NCBI GenBank assembly: GCA_030149995.1
Contig: JASLGV010000376.1
Location: 1-10,996, forward strand
Source of the DNA: Pedobacter sp.
GTDB taxonomy: Bacteria > Bacteroidota > Bacteroidia > Sphingobacteriales > Sphingobacteriaceae
Length of the DNA stretch: 10,996 nucleotides
Direction of reading: 5' to 3'
Shown: positions 1-5,914 of the stretch, piece by piece
How positions within the stretch are numbered: position 1 is the first letter of the stretch
How the letters are laid out: every line of letters starts with the position of its first letter
The notes under the pieces: model-generated
Told to the model about the DNA's origin: nothing
Database searches by the model: none
The model's input: only the letters and a program-made list of their open reading frames with translations
Translations under genes and position numbers: made by a program

Positions 1-1053
1 ATAAAAAAGGAAGCCTTTCACTTAAAAACGGTTTTATTTGGCGAACACCAGGTACCGTTCCCTGTTAACGAAGGACCGTTCCCTTTTGATGTATTTGCGG
101 CTTCCTTTTTTATTTTAAGCCGGTATGAAGAATACCTGCAACCGGCAGATGCGAATTTCAATGCCAGTCAAAGCCTGCAGCATAAATGGAAAATGCTGGA
201 TAAACCCATCATTGATGAATGGGCACTCATTATAAAAAACCTTATTAAGCAGCGTTACCCGGCTTTTAAATTTACAGACAAGCAATACCAGAACCTGCCG
301 GCCGTTTCTTTAAAACTGGCTCCGGTTACCCCTGAAGGGTGGTTGCTGAAGACAAGGTTTTACCTGCATTCTGTTTTTAAAAAAGAAGATAACCTGTTAA
401 AAACGGCTTTTGACCGTTTAACAGGGATTAACATCCAGCCCGAAATTATTGTTGCGGAATTAGAAAAAGTGCTTTTGCATTTCCACAATAAGGTGGTTTA
501 TTTTATAGAGCTGCCACCTGTTCCACCTGCCTTTATCAATAAAAATAAGGTTACCCGTTTGCTGGAAAATAAATCTGCCGGATTATTCAATCCATGCAGC
601 CAGACCGAAAAAACGGCAGATCATTTAAAACATAAGCTTTTAAAGCTCCGCAGGGTCCATCTTGCCCCACTGCAAATCGGTCAGCAACTCAGCAACTTTA
701 AATTACCTTCCTGTTACCTCACCTTGTTAAACGAAGACATCACATCCGATTATTCTATGGGTTATGCCGATACACCCGGTTTCAGAGCTGGTACCTGTAC
801 CCCTTTTAACTGGTACGATCTGCAACTGGAAAAGATAACTCCCCTCATGGTTACACCGTTTTGTCTTACCGATACAGCACTTCAGTATATGCCCGCTCCA
901 CAGGCTACCCGGCTGCTTCGCGCCTATAACCATGCTGTGCAAGTCGTAAACGGTACTTTTTGCAGTTGCTGGCGGTTGAAAAGTTTATCAGATGTACCTG
1001 TTCCTGGCAAGCTGCATATGCTCTTTTATCAGATGCTTGGCCGCATGGATTAA
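1..1053 (+). CDS. Polysaccharide deacetylase-like protein (DUF7033 type), 5' end outside window, probably catalytically degenerate
   Basis: The frame is open from base 1 to the TAA at 1051-1053, so the gene is truncated by the window edge and the ATG at 193 is an internal methionine. About 350 residues are visible. The segment PFDVFAASFFILSRYEEYL (about bases 82-144) and the later DEWALIIKNLI are typical of the N-terminal DUF7033 domain of Bacteroidota deacetylases. Near the C-terminus, DYSMGYADTPGFRAGTCTPF (748-807) matches the conserved family segment after the catalytic barrel. From memory of the family, active members carry a PTxDxD motif after the DUF7033 part, a GLHPS-type histidine, an RQHFL motif and a late WHN. 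The corresponding places here read LPAVSLKLAP (295-324), GLFNP (580-594), QIGQQLSNF (673-699) and CWRL, so the metal ligands and histidines seem to be gone. The frame is intact and the fold landmarks are kept, which suggests a pseudoenzyme rather than a decayed gene. Family assignment is fairly sure; loss of activity is inferred. Confidence 0.8.
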   Translation: MKKEAFHLKTVLFGEHQVPFPVNEGPFPFDVFAASFFILSRYEEYLQPADANFNASQSLQHKWKMLDKPIIDEWALIIKNLIKQRYPAFKFTDKQYQNLPAVSLKLAPVTPEGWLLKTRFYLHSVFKKEDNLLKTAFDRLTGINIQPEIIVAELEKVLLHFHNKVVYFIELPPVPPAFINKNKVTRLLENKSAGLFNPCSQTEKTADHLKHKLLKLRRVHLAPLQIGQQLSNFKLPSCYLTLLNEDITSDYSMGYADTPGFRAGTCTPFNWYDLQLEKITPLMVTPFCLTDTALQYMPAPQATRLLRAYNHAVQVVNGTFCSCWRLKSLSDVPVPGKLHMLFYQMLGRMD

Positions 1054-1086
1054 CCCTGCCAGATTAGGGTTATTTCAATTTTTTCC
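1051..1086 (+). terminator. Intrinsic terminator of the deacetylase-like gene
   Basis: A 7-bp perfect stem TAACCCT (1051-1057) pairs with AGGGTTA (1066-1072) around an 8-base loop. It is followed by a T-rich tract ending in TTTTTT (to 1084). The left arm starts with the stop codon itself. It separates the deacetylase-like gene from upp. Confidence 0.75.
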
Positions 1087-1130
1087 GGACACATAACGAT
1101 AAAAATACCATCGAATAAGTGGATAAACAC

Positions 1131-1138
1131 TAAATTTA
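1131..1138 (+). promoter_or_regulatory. Possible -7 element for upp
   Basis: TAAATTTA matches seven of eight positions of the Bacteroidota TAnnTTTG -7 box and lies about 50 bases before the upp start. I find no convincing TTG -33 element at the expected distance, so the call is weak. The rest of the 1054-1187 gap holds only the terminator described separately. Confidence 0.3.
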
Positions 1139-1187
1139 CCGCCGGCAGAAGTCTTACAACGAACGGAAAACCTGCAAAATAAAAATT

Positions 1188-1832
1188 ATGATTTTTGATC
1201 TGAGCAAAACAAAATCTATTGCCAATACTTTTGTTGCCGAATTACGGGATATTGATATTCAAAAAGATTCCATGCGTTTCCGCAAAAACCTTGAAAGAAT
1301 AGGCGAATTTTTCGCTTACGAAATTGGCAAAAACCTCCAGTACACCTCGAAAGAAGTTACCACGCCCCTGGGAACTTCCACATGCGAAGTTTTGGCCGAG
1401 CAACCAGTACTGGCCACCATTTTAAGAGCCGGTTTACCTTTGCAACAGGGTTTACTGAATATTTTCGACCAGGCAGAATGCTGCTTTATTTCTGCTTACC
1501 GGAAAGTTGAAAAGAATGGCAGTTTCGTTATCCAGACGGATTACATTTCAACACCAGATTTAAACGGCCGGGTATTGATTATGGCCGATCCCATGCTGGC
1601 TACCGGGCAAAGCATGGTTATGTGCTGCAAAGAACTGATCGGTCGTTTTAACCCCTCAGAACTGCACATTGTTTCTGCCATTGCCAGTACAGAAGGCGTT
1701 GCACATGTACGTGCCAATTTACCGCAGGCAAAACTGTGGATGGGCGCCATCGACACAGAAATGACCAGCAAAAGTTATATAGTACCCGGACTGGGTGATG
1801 CCGGTGATCTTGCATACGGCGCCAAAATCTAA
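1188..1832 (+). CDS. upp: Uracil phosphoribosyltransferase
   Basis: This cytosolic salvage enzyme makes UMP and pyrophosphate from uracil and PRPP. The 214-residue length is normal for the family. Diagnostic segments are ILRAGLPLQQG (about 78-88), the PRPP-binding loop VLIMADPMLATGQSM (129-143) with the D-P-M-L-A-T-G core, and the C-terminal uracil-binding region IVPGLGDAGDLAYGAK (198-213). The last region has Leu where many bacterial Upp proteins have Arg in GDAGDR. The ATG at 1188 is the natural start, since the first residues already resemble Upp N-termini. It lies after a terminator, so it probably has its own promoter. The next gene downstream is a YjjG-type nucleotidase, which fits a pyrimidine salvage context. 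Confidence 0.95.
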   Translation: MIFDLSKTKSIANTFVAELRDIDIQKDSMRFRKNLERIGEFFAYEIGKNLQYTSKEVTTPLGTSTCEVLAEQPVLATILRAGLPLQQGLLNIFDQAECCFISAYRKVEKNGSFVIQTDYISTPDLNGRVLIMADPMLATGQSMVMCCKELIGRFNPSELHIVSAIASTEGVAHVRANLPQAKLWMGAIDTEMTSKSYIVPGLGDAGDLAYGAKI

Positions 1833-1848
1833 TGGATTTCAACAAGTC

Positions 1849-1889
1849 CTTATTTCTTTTTCAAAATTTCAGCAACCACCAGAAATAAG
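1849..1889 (+). terminator. Possible hairpin between upp and the HAD nucleotidase
   Basis: CTTATTTCT (1849-1857) is perfectly complementary to AGAAATAAG (1881-1889), giving a 9-bp stem with a 23-base loop. The pairing can extend by about three more pairs past a bulge. A T-rich stretch (TTAAATTATTTT) follows. It may end or attenuate transcription from upp, but the loop is long and there is no clean T run, so a readthrough operon is equally possible. Confidence 0.35.
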
Positions 1890-1909
1890 AGGCTTAAATT
1901 ATTTTACAC

Positions 1910-2599
1910 ATGAAAAAACATATTTTCTTCGATCTCGACCATACCATATGGGATTTTGACCGGAATGCAGAAGAAACCCTTCAGGAACTTTATTACACTT
2001 ACAACCTTCAAAGCCTCGGCCTTGATTCGTTTTCAGATTTTGTCAATATCTACACGGAAAATAACCAGCTCTTATGGGCAGATTACCACTTAGGTAAAAT
2101 TACCAAGGATTTTCTGCGCGCAGAAAGATTCAGCAAAACGTTTATTCAGCTGGGTGTTCATCCGGATGCTGTACCGCAGCAGTTTGAAGATGACTATGTA
2201 CGTATTTCCCCTACCAAAACCAATTTATTTGAGGGAGCCAAAGAGGTGCTGGCTTATTTACAGGAAAAATATACCTTACACATCATTTCGAATGGTTTTA
2301 AGGAAACCACCCTTACTAAAATGAGTCTTTCAGATTTAAATATCTATTTTAACAATGTGATTATCTCTGAAGATGTGGGCGTAAACAAACCGAGTCCGGT
2401 TATATTTGAATATGCGCTCGACCGGGCAAAAGCTTTAAAGGAAGACAGCATTATGATTGGCGACAGTCTGGAAGCAGATATTTATGGGGCCATGCATTTT
2501 GGAATGGATGCCATCTTTTTCAACCCGCTAAAAAAAGAAAAACCGCAGGATGTAAAACAGGAAATTACACACCTGAAAGACTTGCTCCATTTATTCTAA
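1910..2599 (+). CDS. HAD-superfamily YjjG-type noncanonical pyrimidine nucleotidase
   Basis: A predicted cytosolic Mg-dependent nucleoside monophosphate phosphatase of 229 residues, a usual length for YjjG. All four HAD motifs are visible: DLD with Asp8 (nucleophile) and Asp10 in FFDLDHTIWDFDRN; Ser127-Asn128 in HIISNGF; Lys160 in VGVNKPSP; and GDSLEAD with Asp185 and Asp190. The opening FFDLDHTIWDFDRNAEETL closely resembles YjjG proteins. The helical cap lies at about residues 17-100. In Escherichia coli, YjjG hydrolyses UMP, dUMP, dTMP and modified pyrimidine nucleotides and is seen as a house-cleaning enzyme. Its place 77 bases after upp makes a pyrimidine role likely here too. The subfamily call rests on motif style; another phosphoglycolate phosphatase-like HAD substrate cannot be excluded. 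Confidence 0.87.
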   Translation: MKKHIFFDLDHTIWDFDRNAEETLQELYYTYNLQSLGLDSFSDFVNIYTENNQLLWADYHLGKITKDFLRAERFSKTFIQLGVHPDAVPQQFEDDYVRISPTKTNLFEGAKEVLAYLQEKYTLHIISNGFKETTLTKMSLSDLNIYFNNVIISEDVGVNKPSPVIFEYALDRAKALKEDSIMIGDSLEADIYGAMHFGMDAIFFNPLKKEKPQDVKQEITHLKDLLHLF

Positions 2600-2608
2600 C
2601 CCGCCGGG

Positions 2609-2639
2609 TTGACCAGAAAATTGCAGATGACTATATTTA
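2609..2639 (+). promoter_or_regulatory. Candidate Bacteroidota promoter for the DinB-like gene
   Basis: TTG at 2609-2611 and TATATTTA at 2632-2639 (seven of eight against TAnnTTTG) are 20 bases apart, the spacing expected between -33 and -7 elements. Transcription would begin about 45 bases before the DinB-like start. A very small hairpin (AACCC/GGGTT, 2598-2610) overlaps the upstream element and could be a weak stop for the preceding gene. Confidence 0.4.
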
Positions 2640-2688
2640 AAGCTTAAGGGAAGACAGTTAATGTTTCAACCAATATCCGTTATTAAAG

Positions 2689-3204
2689 ATGAATATAGAA
2701 ACCATTAAATTATCCATCAACCAGGCCGTTGATGTTTACCGGAATAAAATGATGGCTTATGAAGAAACTTATCAGATAACTCCACCTATTGGTGGCTGGA
2801 GTTACAGTGAAGTTTACAGCCATATTCTTGATTCCAGTTTGCTTTCATTAATGGCTTTAAGATATTGTTTAAGCGATCAGGCTGAAAATCAAAAAACGGC
2901 TTTCAAGGTAAAAGTGATGTTGTTTTTAGGCTTCCTGCCACCTGGAAAATTTAAGGTTCCGAAAAAGTTACTGGAAAGGGTAAAGAAAATAAACCAGGAA
3001 GAAGCTTTAGCCTTTATCAACCAGTTTGAACAGGAACTGGAAAGTACGTACCGGCTCGTTTCAAAAGCAGATCAGCACCTTAAAATAAAACATCCGAGAC
3101 TGGGTTATTTAAATGCAAAGCAATGGCTCCGTTTTACAGAGATCCACCTGAAACATCATTTAAAGCAATTAAAAAGAATTGACCGTGCCTTTACTTTAAA
3201 ATAA
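2689..3204 (+). CDS. DinB-fold four-helix protein (DinB_2 type)
   Basis: A soluble all-helical protein of 171 residues with the layout of the DinB/YfiT superfamily. PIGGWSYSEVYSHILDSS (about 33-50) holds the first expected metal ligand, His45, within the typical W-S-x-x-E-x-x-x-H pattern. Near the C-terminus LRFTEIHLKHHLKQLKRI (147-164) supplies His153, His156 and His157, the usual location of the paired histidine ligands. Members of this superfamily bind a divalent metal and include thiol-dependent transferases and many stress-induced proteins of unknown function; this protein's substrate cannot be read from sequence. The middle (70-100) is hydrophobic and then Lys-rich, which I have seen as an insertion in Bacteroidota DinB_2 proteins. 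It appears to be a single-gene unit between the nucleotidase and the repeat lipoprotein. Confidence 0.8.
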   Translation: MNIETIKLSINQAVDVYRNKMMAYEETYQITPPIGGWSYSEVYSHILDSSLLSLMALRYCLSDQAENQKTAFKVKVMLFLGFLPPGKFKVPKKLLERVKKINQEEALAFINQFEQELESTYRLVSKADQHLKIKHPRLGYLNAKQWLRFTEIHLKHHLKQLKRIDRAFTLK

Positions 3205-3258
3205 AGCCCGGGCATCGGTTCCTGTAAGGATAATATCATTTTGATTATTAGCCGGCCC

Positions 3259-3284
3259 TAATATTTTAAAGAAATATTAATTTT
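3259..3284 (+). terminator. AT-only hairpin after the DinB-like gene
   Basis: TAATATTT (3259-3266) is perfectly complementary to AAATATTA (3272-3279) with a 5-base loop, followed by ATTTT. An 8-bp stem of only A-T pairs is weak as a terminator. It sits just upstream of the putative promoter of the next gene, so it could instead be a protein-binding palindrome. Confidence 0.35.
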
Positions 3285-3287
3285 CGG

Positions 3288-3295
3288 CATATTTG
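3288..3295 (+). promoter_or_regulatory. Possible -7 element for the repeat lipoprotein gene
   Basis: CATATTTG matches seven of eight positions of TAnnTTTG and lies 19 bases before the ATG at 3315. The -33 region falls inside the AT-only palindrome at 3259-3279. No clear TTG is present, so the call is weak. Confidence 0.3.
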
Positions 3296-3314
3296 AATAA
3301 ATCAGAACCGGTAC

Positions 3315-3869
3315 ATGAAAAACATCCTTTACTTAGGAGGCTTAATGCTCCTTGTTGCCTGCAATACAAACCAGAAAGAGAACACGCAAACTTTTGCTAC
3401 AACCCCAACCGGGATGCAGGGTTTACAACAAAATCAGCAAACTGCCGCTCCGGTTCAAATGGCAGAAAATACCCATTTGATTTTTAACCCGGCACATGGA
3501 GAACCTGGTCACCGATGCGATCTGGCCGTGGGTGCTCCTTTAAGCCAGCCAACTGCGCCACAACCGCAACCTGCTGTTACAACCCAGCCTGCTGCCCTCG
3601 TGGCGGTATCTGCCAACACACCTGCGGTACCCGCAGCCGTAGCCGTAAGTTCAAAAAAGCTTAATCCTCCGCATGGAGAACCGGGACATCGTTGCGACAT
3701 TGCTGTAGGTGCACCTTTAAATTCGAAACCTGCCGCTCCTGCTGCACAAGCAACCCAGACAGCAACCCCTAAAAATCAGCCTGCATTAACAGCCGATGTT
3801 AAAATCAATCCTGCACACGGCGAACCGGGTCACCGTTGCGACATTGCTGTAGGTGCACCACTAACATAA
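3315..3869 (+). CDS. Small lipoprotein with three HGEPGHRC repeats, function unknown
   Basis: A 184-residue predicted lipoprotein. The N-terminus MKNILYLGGLMLLVAC has a Lys charge, a hydrophobic core and a lipobox LVAC with the modified Cys at 16, so it should be anchored in the inner or outer membrane facing the periplasm or surface. The mature part is low-complexity Ala/Pro/Gln/Thr sequence that separates three copies of NPAHGEPGHRCDIAVGAPL at residues 57-76, 116-135 and 164-183. The last copy ends one residue before the C-terminus. Each copy has two His and one Cys in HGEPGHRC, followed by Asp, a set that could bind metal or heme or form disulfides; that is speculation. I recall similar motifs in unnamed Bacteroidota proteins but know no assigned function. 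The ATG at 3315 is chosen because it gives a complete lipoprotein signal; Met11 would cut it in half. The next gene follows 54 bases later but is probably a separate unit. Confidence 0.85.
   Translation: MKNILYLGGLMLLVACNTNQKENTQTFATTPTGMQGLQQNQQTAAPVQMAENTHLIFNPAHGEPGHRCDLAVGAPLSQPTAPQPQPAVTTQPAALVAVSANTPAVPAAVAVSSKKLNPPHGEPGHRCDIAVGAPLNSKPAAPAAQATQTATPKNQPALTADVKINPAHGEPGHRCDIAVGAPLT
3483..3542 (+). repeat. HGEPGHRC repeat, copy 1
   Basis: In-frame 60-base repeat coding for residues 57-76 of the lipoprotein. It is the most diverged copy: Leu replaces Ile after RCD, and many third codon positions differ from copies 2 and 3. Confidence 0.9.
3660..3719 (+). repeat. HGEPGHRC repeat, copy 2
   Basis: In-frame 60-base repeat coding for residues 116-135. 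It has Pro-Pro-His where the other copies have Pro-Ala-His. It shares 26 identical bases with copy 3 (3690-3715 against 3834-3859). Confidence 0.9.
3804..3863 (+). repeat. HGEPGHRC repeat, copy 3
   Basis: In-frame 60-base repeat coding for residues 164-183, the C-terminal end of the lipoprotein. The Ala/Pro/Gln/Thr linkers before it differ in length and sequence from the first linker, so only the motif is kept. Confidence 0.9.
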
Positions 3870-3882
3870 TTATAGCAAGCCC

Positions 3883-3918
3883 GATGTAAGGCATAACGGA
3901 CATTTTTTTACATCTTTG
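3883..3918 (+). promoter_or_regulatory. Candidate promoter with inverted repeat before the flippase gene
   Basis: CATCTTTG at 3911-3918 matches seven of eight positions of TAnnTTTG and continues into GCG. It ends only five bases before the ATG at 3924, so transcription from it would give a nearly leaderless message. GATGTAA (3883-3889) and TTACATC (3908-3914) form a perfect 7-bp inverted repeat whose right arm overlaps this element. No TTG lies at the -33 distance. Either signal alone could be chance. Confidence 0.35.
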
Positions 3919-3923
3919 CGCTG

Positions 3924-5243
3924 ATGAAATTACCTGTCATAAAAGGTTTTGATGAAGACGCATTTAAAAAGTATTTAAGCAATACAGGCTGGCTGATGTT
4001 TGGTAAAACCCTCAGTTTGCTTGTAAGCTTTGTAATGGCCAACTATCTGGGTGCTAAATTATATGGAGATTTAAACTTTGCGCTGGCCCTTGTAACCATT
4101 ACGGCTGCCGTTGGCGCATTGGGCCTCGATACCTTTATCATTCGCGAAATTATTAACGAACCGGATAAACGAGACCAGATCTTAGGTACCGCCCTTTGGT
4201 TAAGGCTTTTAACCAATACCTTGCTTATACCCGTTACCGTAGCCATTTATCTGCTGGATTATTATTTTTCAGGCCAGCAAGGCAACGCCTTAACCCTGAT
4301 GGTTATTTTGCTTTCCCTTACTTCTGTGTTTAAATCCTTTAACGTAATTGATGCTTATTTTCAGTCGCAGGTACAGTCAAAGTATGTCGTTCACGTGCAG
4401 AATATCTGCTTAATTACCTCTGCGATTGTAAAAATTGTCATCGTTTCCTTAAAGCTCCCCTTAATTTTCATAGTAATGGCATTGGTTTTCGATGCCATGA
4501 TTCTCGCTGTAGGCCTGGTAATTATTTACCAGCGTAAGGGCATCAGCATACTGCGCTGGACCTTTAGCAAGCAACGGGCTAAACAACTGCTTCAGAAATC
4601 ATTTCCACTCATATTATCGGCCATCATGGTAACCGTTTATATGAAAATCGATTTGATTATGCTTAAAAAGGTAAGCAGCGAAGCTGTGGGTATATACAGT
4701 GCTGCCGCCAACCTGAGCGAAGCCTGGTTTTTTATTCCAACGGCGATTATAACCTCCGTTTTCCCGGCCATTATCAATGCTCGGAAGACCGATATAAACC
4801 GCTATGTAAAACGCCTGGGCAATTTGTACGACCTGCTTGTATACATCAGCTTACCGGTTGCTATTTTTATTAGCTTTTTTGCCAGCCAGATTATTCATCT
4901 TTTATATAAAAACAGGTTTGGAGGCGCAGAAGCCATTCTGCCCATCCACATCTGGTCCGGATTATTTGTTTTTTTAGGCGTTGCCAGTTCACAATACCTG
5001 CTGGCCGAGGGGTATACAAAAATATCTTTCTACCGCACCGCAGCCGGCGCCGTTGTAAACATCCTGTTAAACCTGTGGCTTATCCCTAAATATGCAGGCG
5101 TTGGGGCTTCTATTGCCACCTTAATTGCCTGTTTTGTTTCTACTTTTTATGTATTGTTAATTCCCAAAACAAGACAACAGGGAATTATGATGCTAAAATC
5201 ATTATTTTTGATCACTGCATTTCAAAAAATTTTAAAACGTTGA
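3924..5243 (+). CDS. Wzx/MATE-like oligosaccharide flippase (polysaccharide biosynthesis protein)
   Basis: An integral inner-membrane protein of 439 residues, normal for lipid-linked oligosaccharide flippases of the MOP superfamily. About 12 hydrophobic helices can be seen, roughly at 20-40, 48-68, 88-112, 121-139, 155-175, 178-201, 224-246, 255-283, 302-327, 337-361, 368-386 and 390-413. The start of the second half, MKIDLIMLKKVSSEAVGIYS (240-259), is a classic signature of this family: a charged helix with D-x-I-M-L, then V-G-x-Y-s-A-A. Its expected role is to move undecaprenyl-linked glycan repeat units across the inner membrane. The stop codon overlaps the start of the following methyltransferase-like gene, and a glycosyltransferase comes next, supporting a surface polysaccharide role. 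The substrate is unknown. Neighbouring Wzy or sugar-nucleotide genes are not visible. Confidence 0.9.
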   Translation: MKLPVIKGFDEDAFKKYLSNTGWLMFGKTLSLLVSFVMANYLGAKLYGDLNFALALVTITAAVGALGLDTFIIREIINEPDKRDQILGTALWLRLLTNTLLIPVTVAIYLLDYYFSGQQGNALTLMVILLSLTSVFKSFNVIDAYFQSQVQSKYVVHVQNICLITSAIVKIVIVSLKLPLIFIVMALVFDAMILAVGLVIIYQRKGISILRWTFSKQRAKQLLQKSFPLILSAIMVTVYMKIDLIMLKKVSSEAVGIYSAAANLSEAWFFIPTAIITSVFPAIINARKTDINRYVKRLGNLYDLLVYISLPVAIFISFFASQIIHLLYKNRFGGAEAILPIHIWSGLFVFLGVASSQYLLAEGYTKISFYRTAAGAVVNILLNLWLIPKYAGVGASIATLIACFVSTFYVLLIPKTRQQGIMMLKSLFLITAFQKILKR

Positions 5244-5887
5244 GCACTCTAAAAGCATTAACAACACTCCTTGCAAAGCCTGGCAGGCTCAAGGCATTAC
5301 TATCTTACGGGCACAAAGGTTACCTGAACAGCATTGGCTGGTTTACCGCCTTCGATCGCAAACAAGCTGTTGATGGAAACGGAAATCCCCTGCCCTGGGT
5401 AACTTATTCCTTTATCGATTTTATAAAAAACAGGATTAATAAAACACAGCACATATTCGAATATGGCTCCGGGAGTTCCACGCTTTTTTATGCACAAAGA
5501 GCCGCTTCCGTTACTTCTGTAGAACATGATAAAAGCTGGTTTGAAAAAGTACAAAAAACAAATCCGGCCAACGCAGAGATTATTTTTTGCGAACTGGAAA
5601 CAGATGGTACGTATGCCCGGCAGGCAACCTTGCTAAACAGGCATTTCGAAATAATTATTGTAGATGGCCGCGACCGCGTTAATTGCTGCAAGCACAGCCT
5701 GGAAGCACTTACAGAAAATGGCGTGCTGGTCTTAGACGACAGCGAGCGCACTGAATACGATCCAGCTAAAAAGTTTCTCCTGGAAAGGGGCTTTAAAGAA
5801 TTAAGCTTCAGTGGCATTTCTCCGGGACTCTTTTACGAAAAAGCCACCACCGTTTTTTACCGCAACAACAACTGTCTTGGTATTTAA
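5240..5887 (+). CDS. Class I SAM-dependent methyltransferase-like protein of a glycan module
   Basis: A 215-residue predicted cytosolic protein with a Rossmann methyltransferase core. FEYGSGSST (73-81) is the glycine-rich SAM loop, VEHD (94-97) ends strand 2 with acidic residues, IIIVDGRDR (138-146) is the motif IV region, and GVLVLDDSER (161-170) the next strand. This arrangement is familiar from methyltransferase-like proteins of polysaccharide loci, but its acceptor is unknown. The start is TTG at 5240-5242, overlapping the flippase TGA as TTGA. There is no in-frame ATG or GTG at a sensible place, and no internal methionine exists in the whole protein. The overlap indicates translational coupling. 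The GT-A gene follows after 27 bases, so all three are probably one operon. The enzymatic class is likely; a sugar or lipid-linked glycan acceptor is inferred from context. Confidence 0.8.
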   Translation: MSTLKALTTLLAKPGRLKALLSYGHKGYLNSIGWFTAFDRKQAVDGNGNPLPWVTYSFIDFIKNRINKTQHIFEYGSGSSTLFYAQRAASVTSVEHDKSWFEKVQKTNPANAEIIFCELETDGTYARQATLLNRHFEIIIVDGRDRVNCCKHSLEALTENGVLVLDDSERTEYDPAKKFLLERGFKELSFSGISPGLFYEKATTVFYRNNNCLGI

Positions 5888-5914
5888 TTAATTCCTGTTT
5901 ATAATCCCCTGCCT

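Noticed and set aside
193..195. ATG at 193 as the start of the first gene
   Set aside because: The same frame is open back to base 1 and encodes conserved DUF7033 sequence upstream, so this is an internal methionine of a gene cut by the window edge.
2598..2610. AACCC/GGGTT hairpin after the nucleotidase gene as a full terminator
   Set aside because: Only five base pairs with a three-base loop and no T tract. It may be chance.
3293..3487. Short open frame overlapping the start of the lipoprotein gene
   Set aside because: It is a shadow in another frame of the lipoprotein gene, which has a clear lipobox and repeats. Its product has no recognisable motif.
3483..3863. The three regular repeats as a CRISPR array or a transposon-derived repeat
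   Set aside because: They are in frame, code for a conserved peptide motif, differ at silent sites and have spacers of unequal length and coding nature.
5488..5817. 109-codon open frame antisense to the methyltransferase-like gene
   Set aside because: It covers the SAM-binding core of the real gene on the opposite strand and shows no domain of its own.
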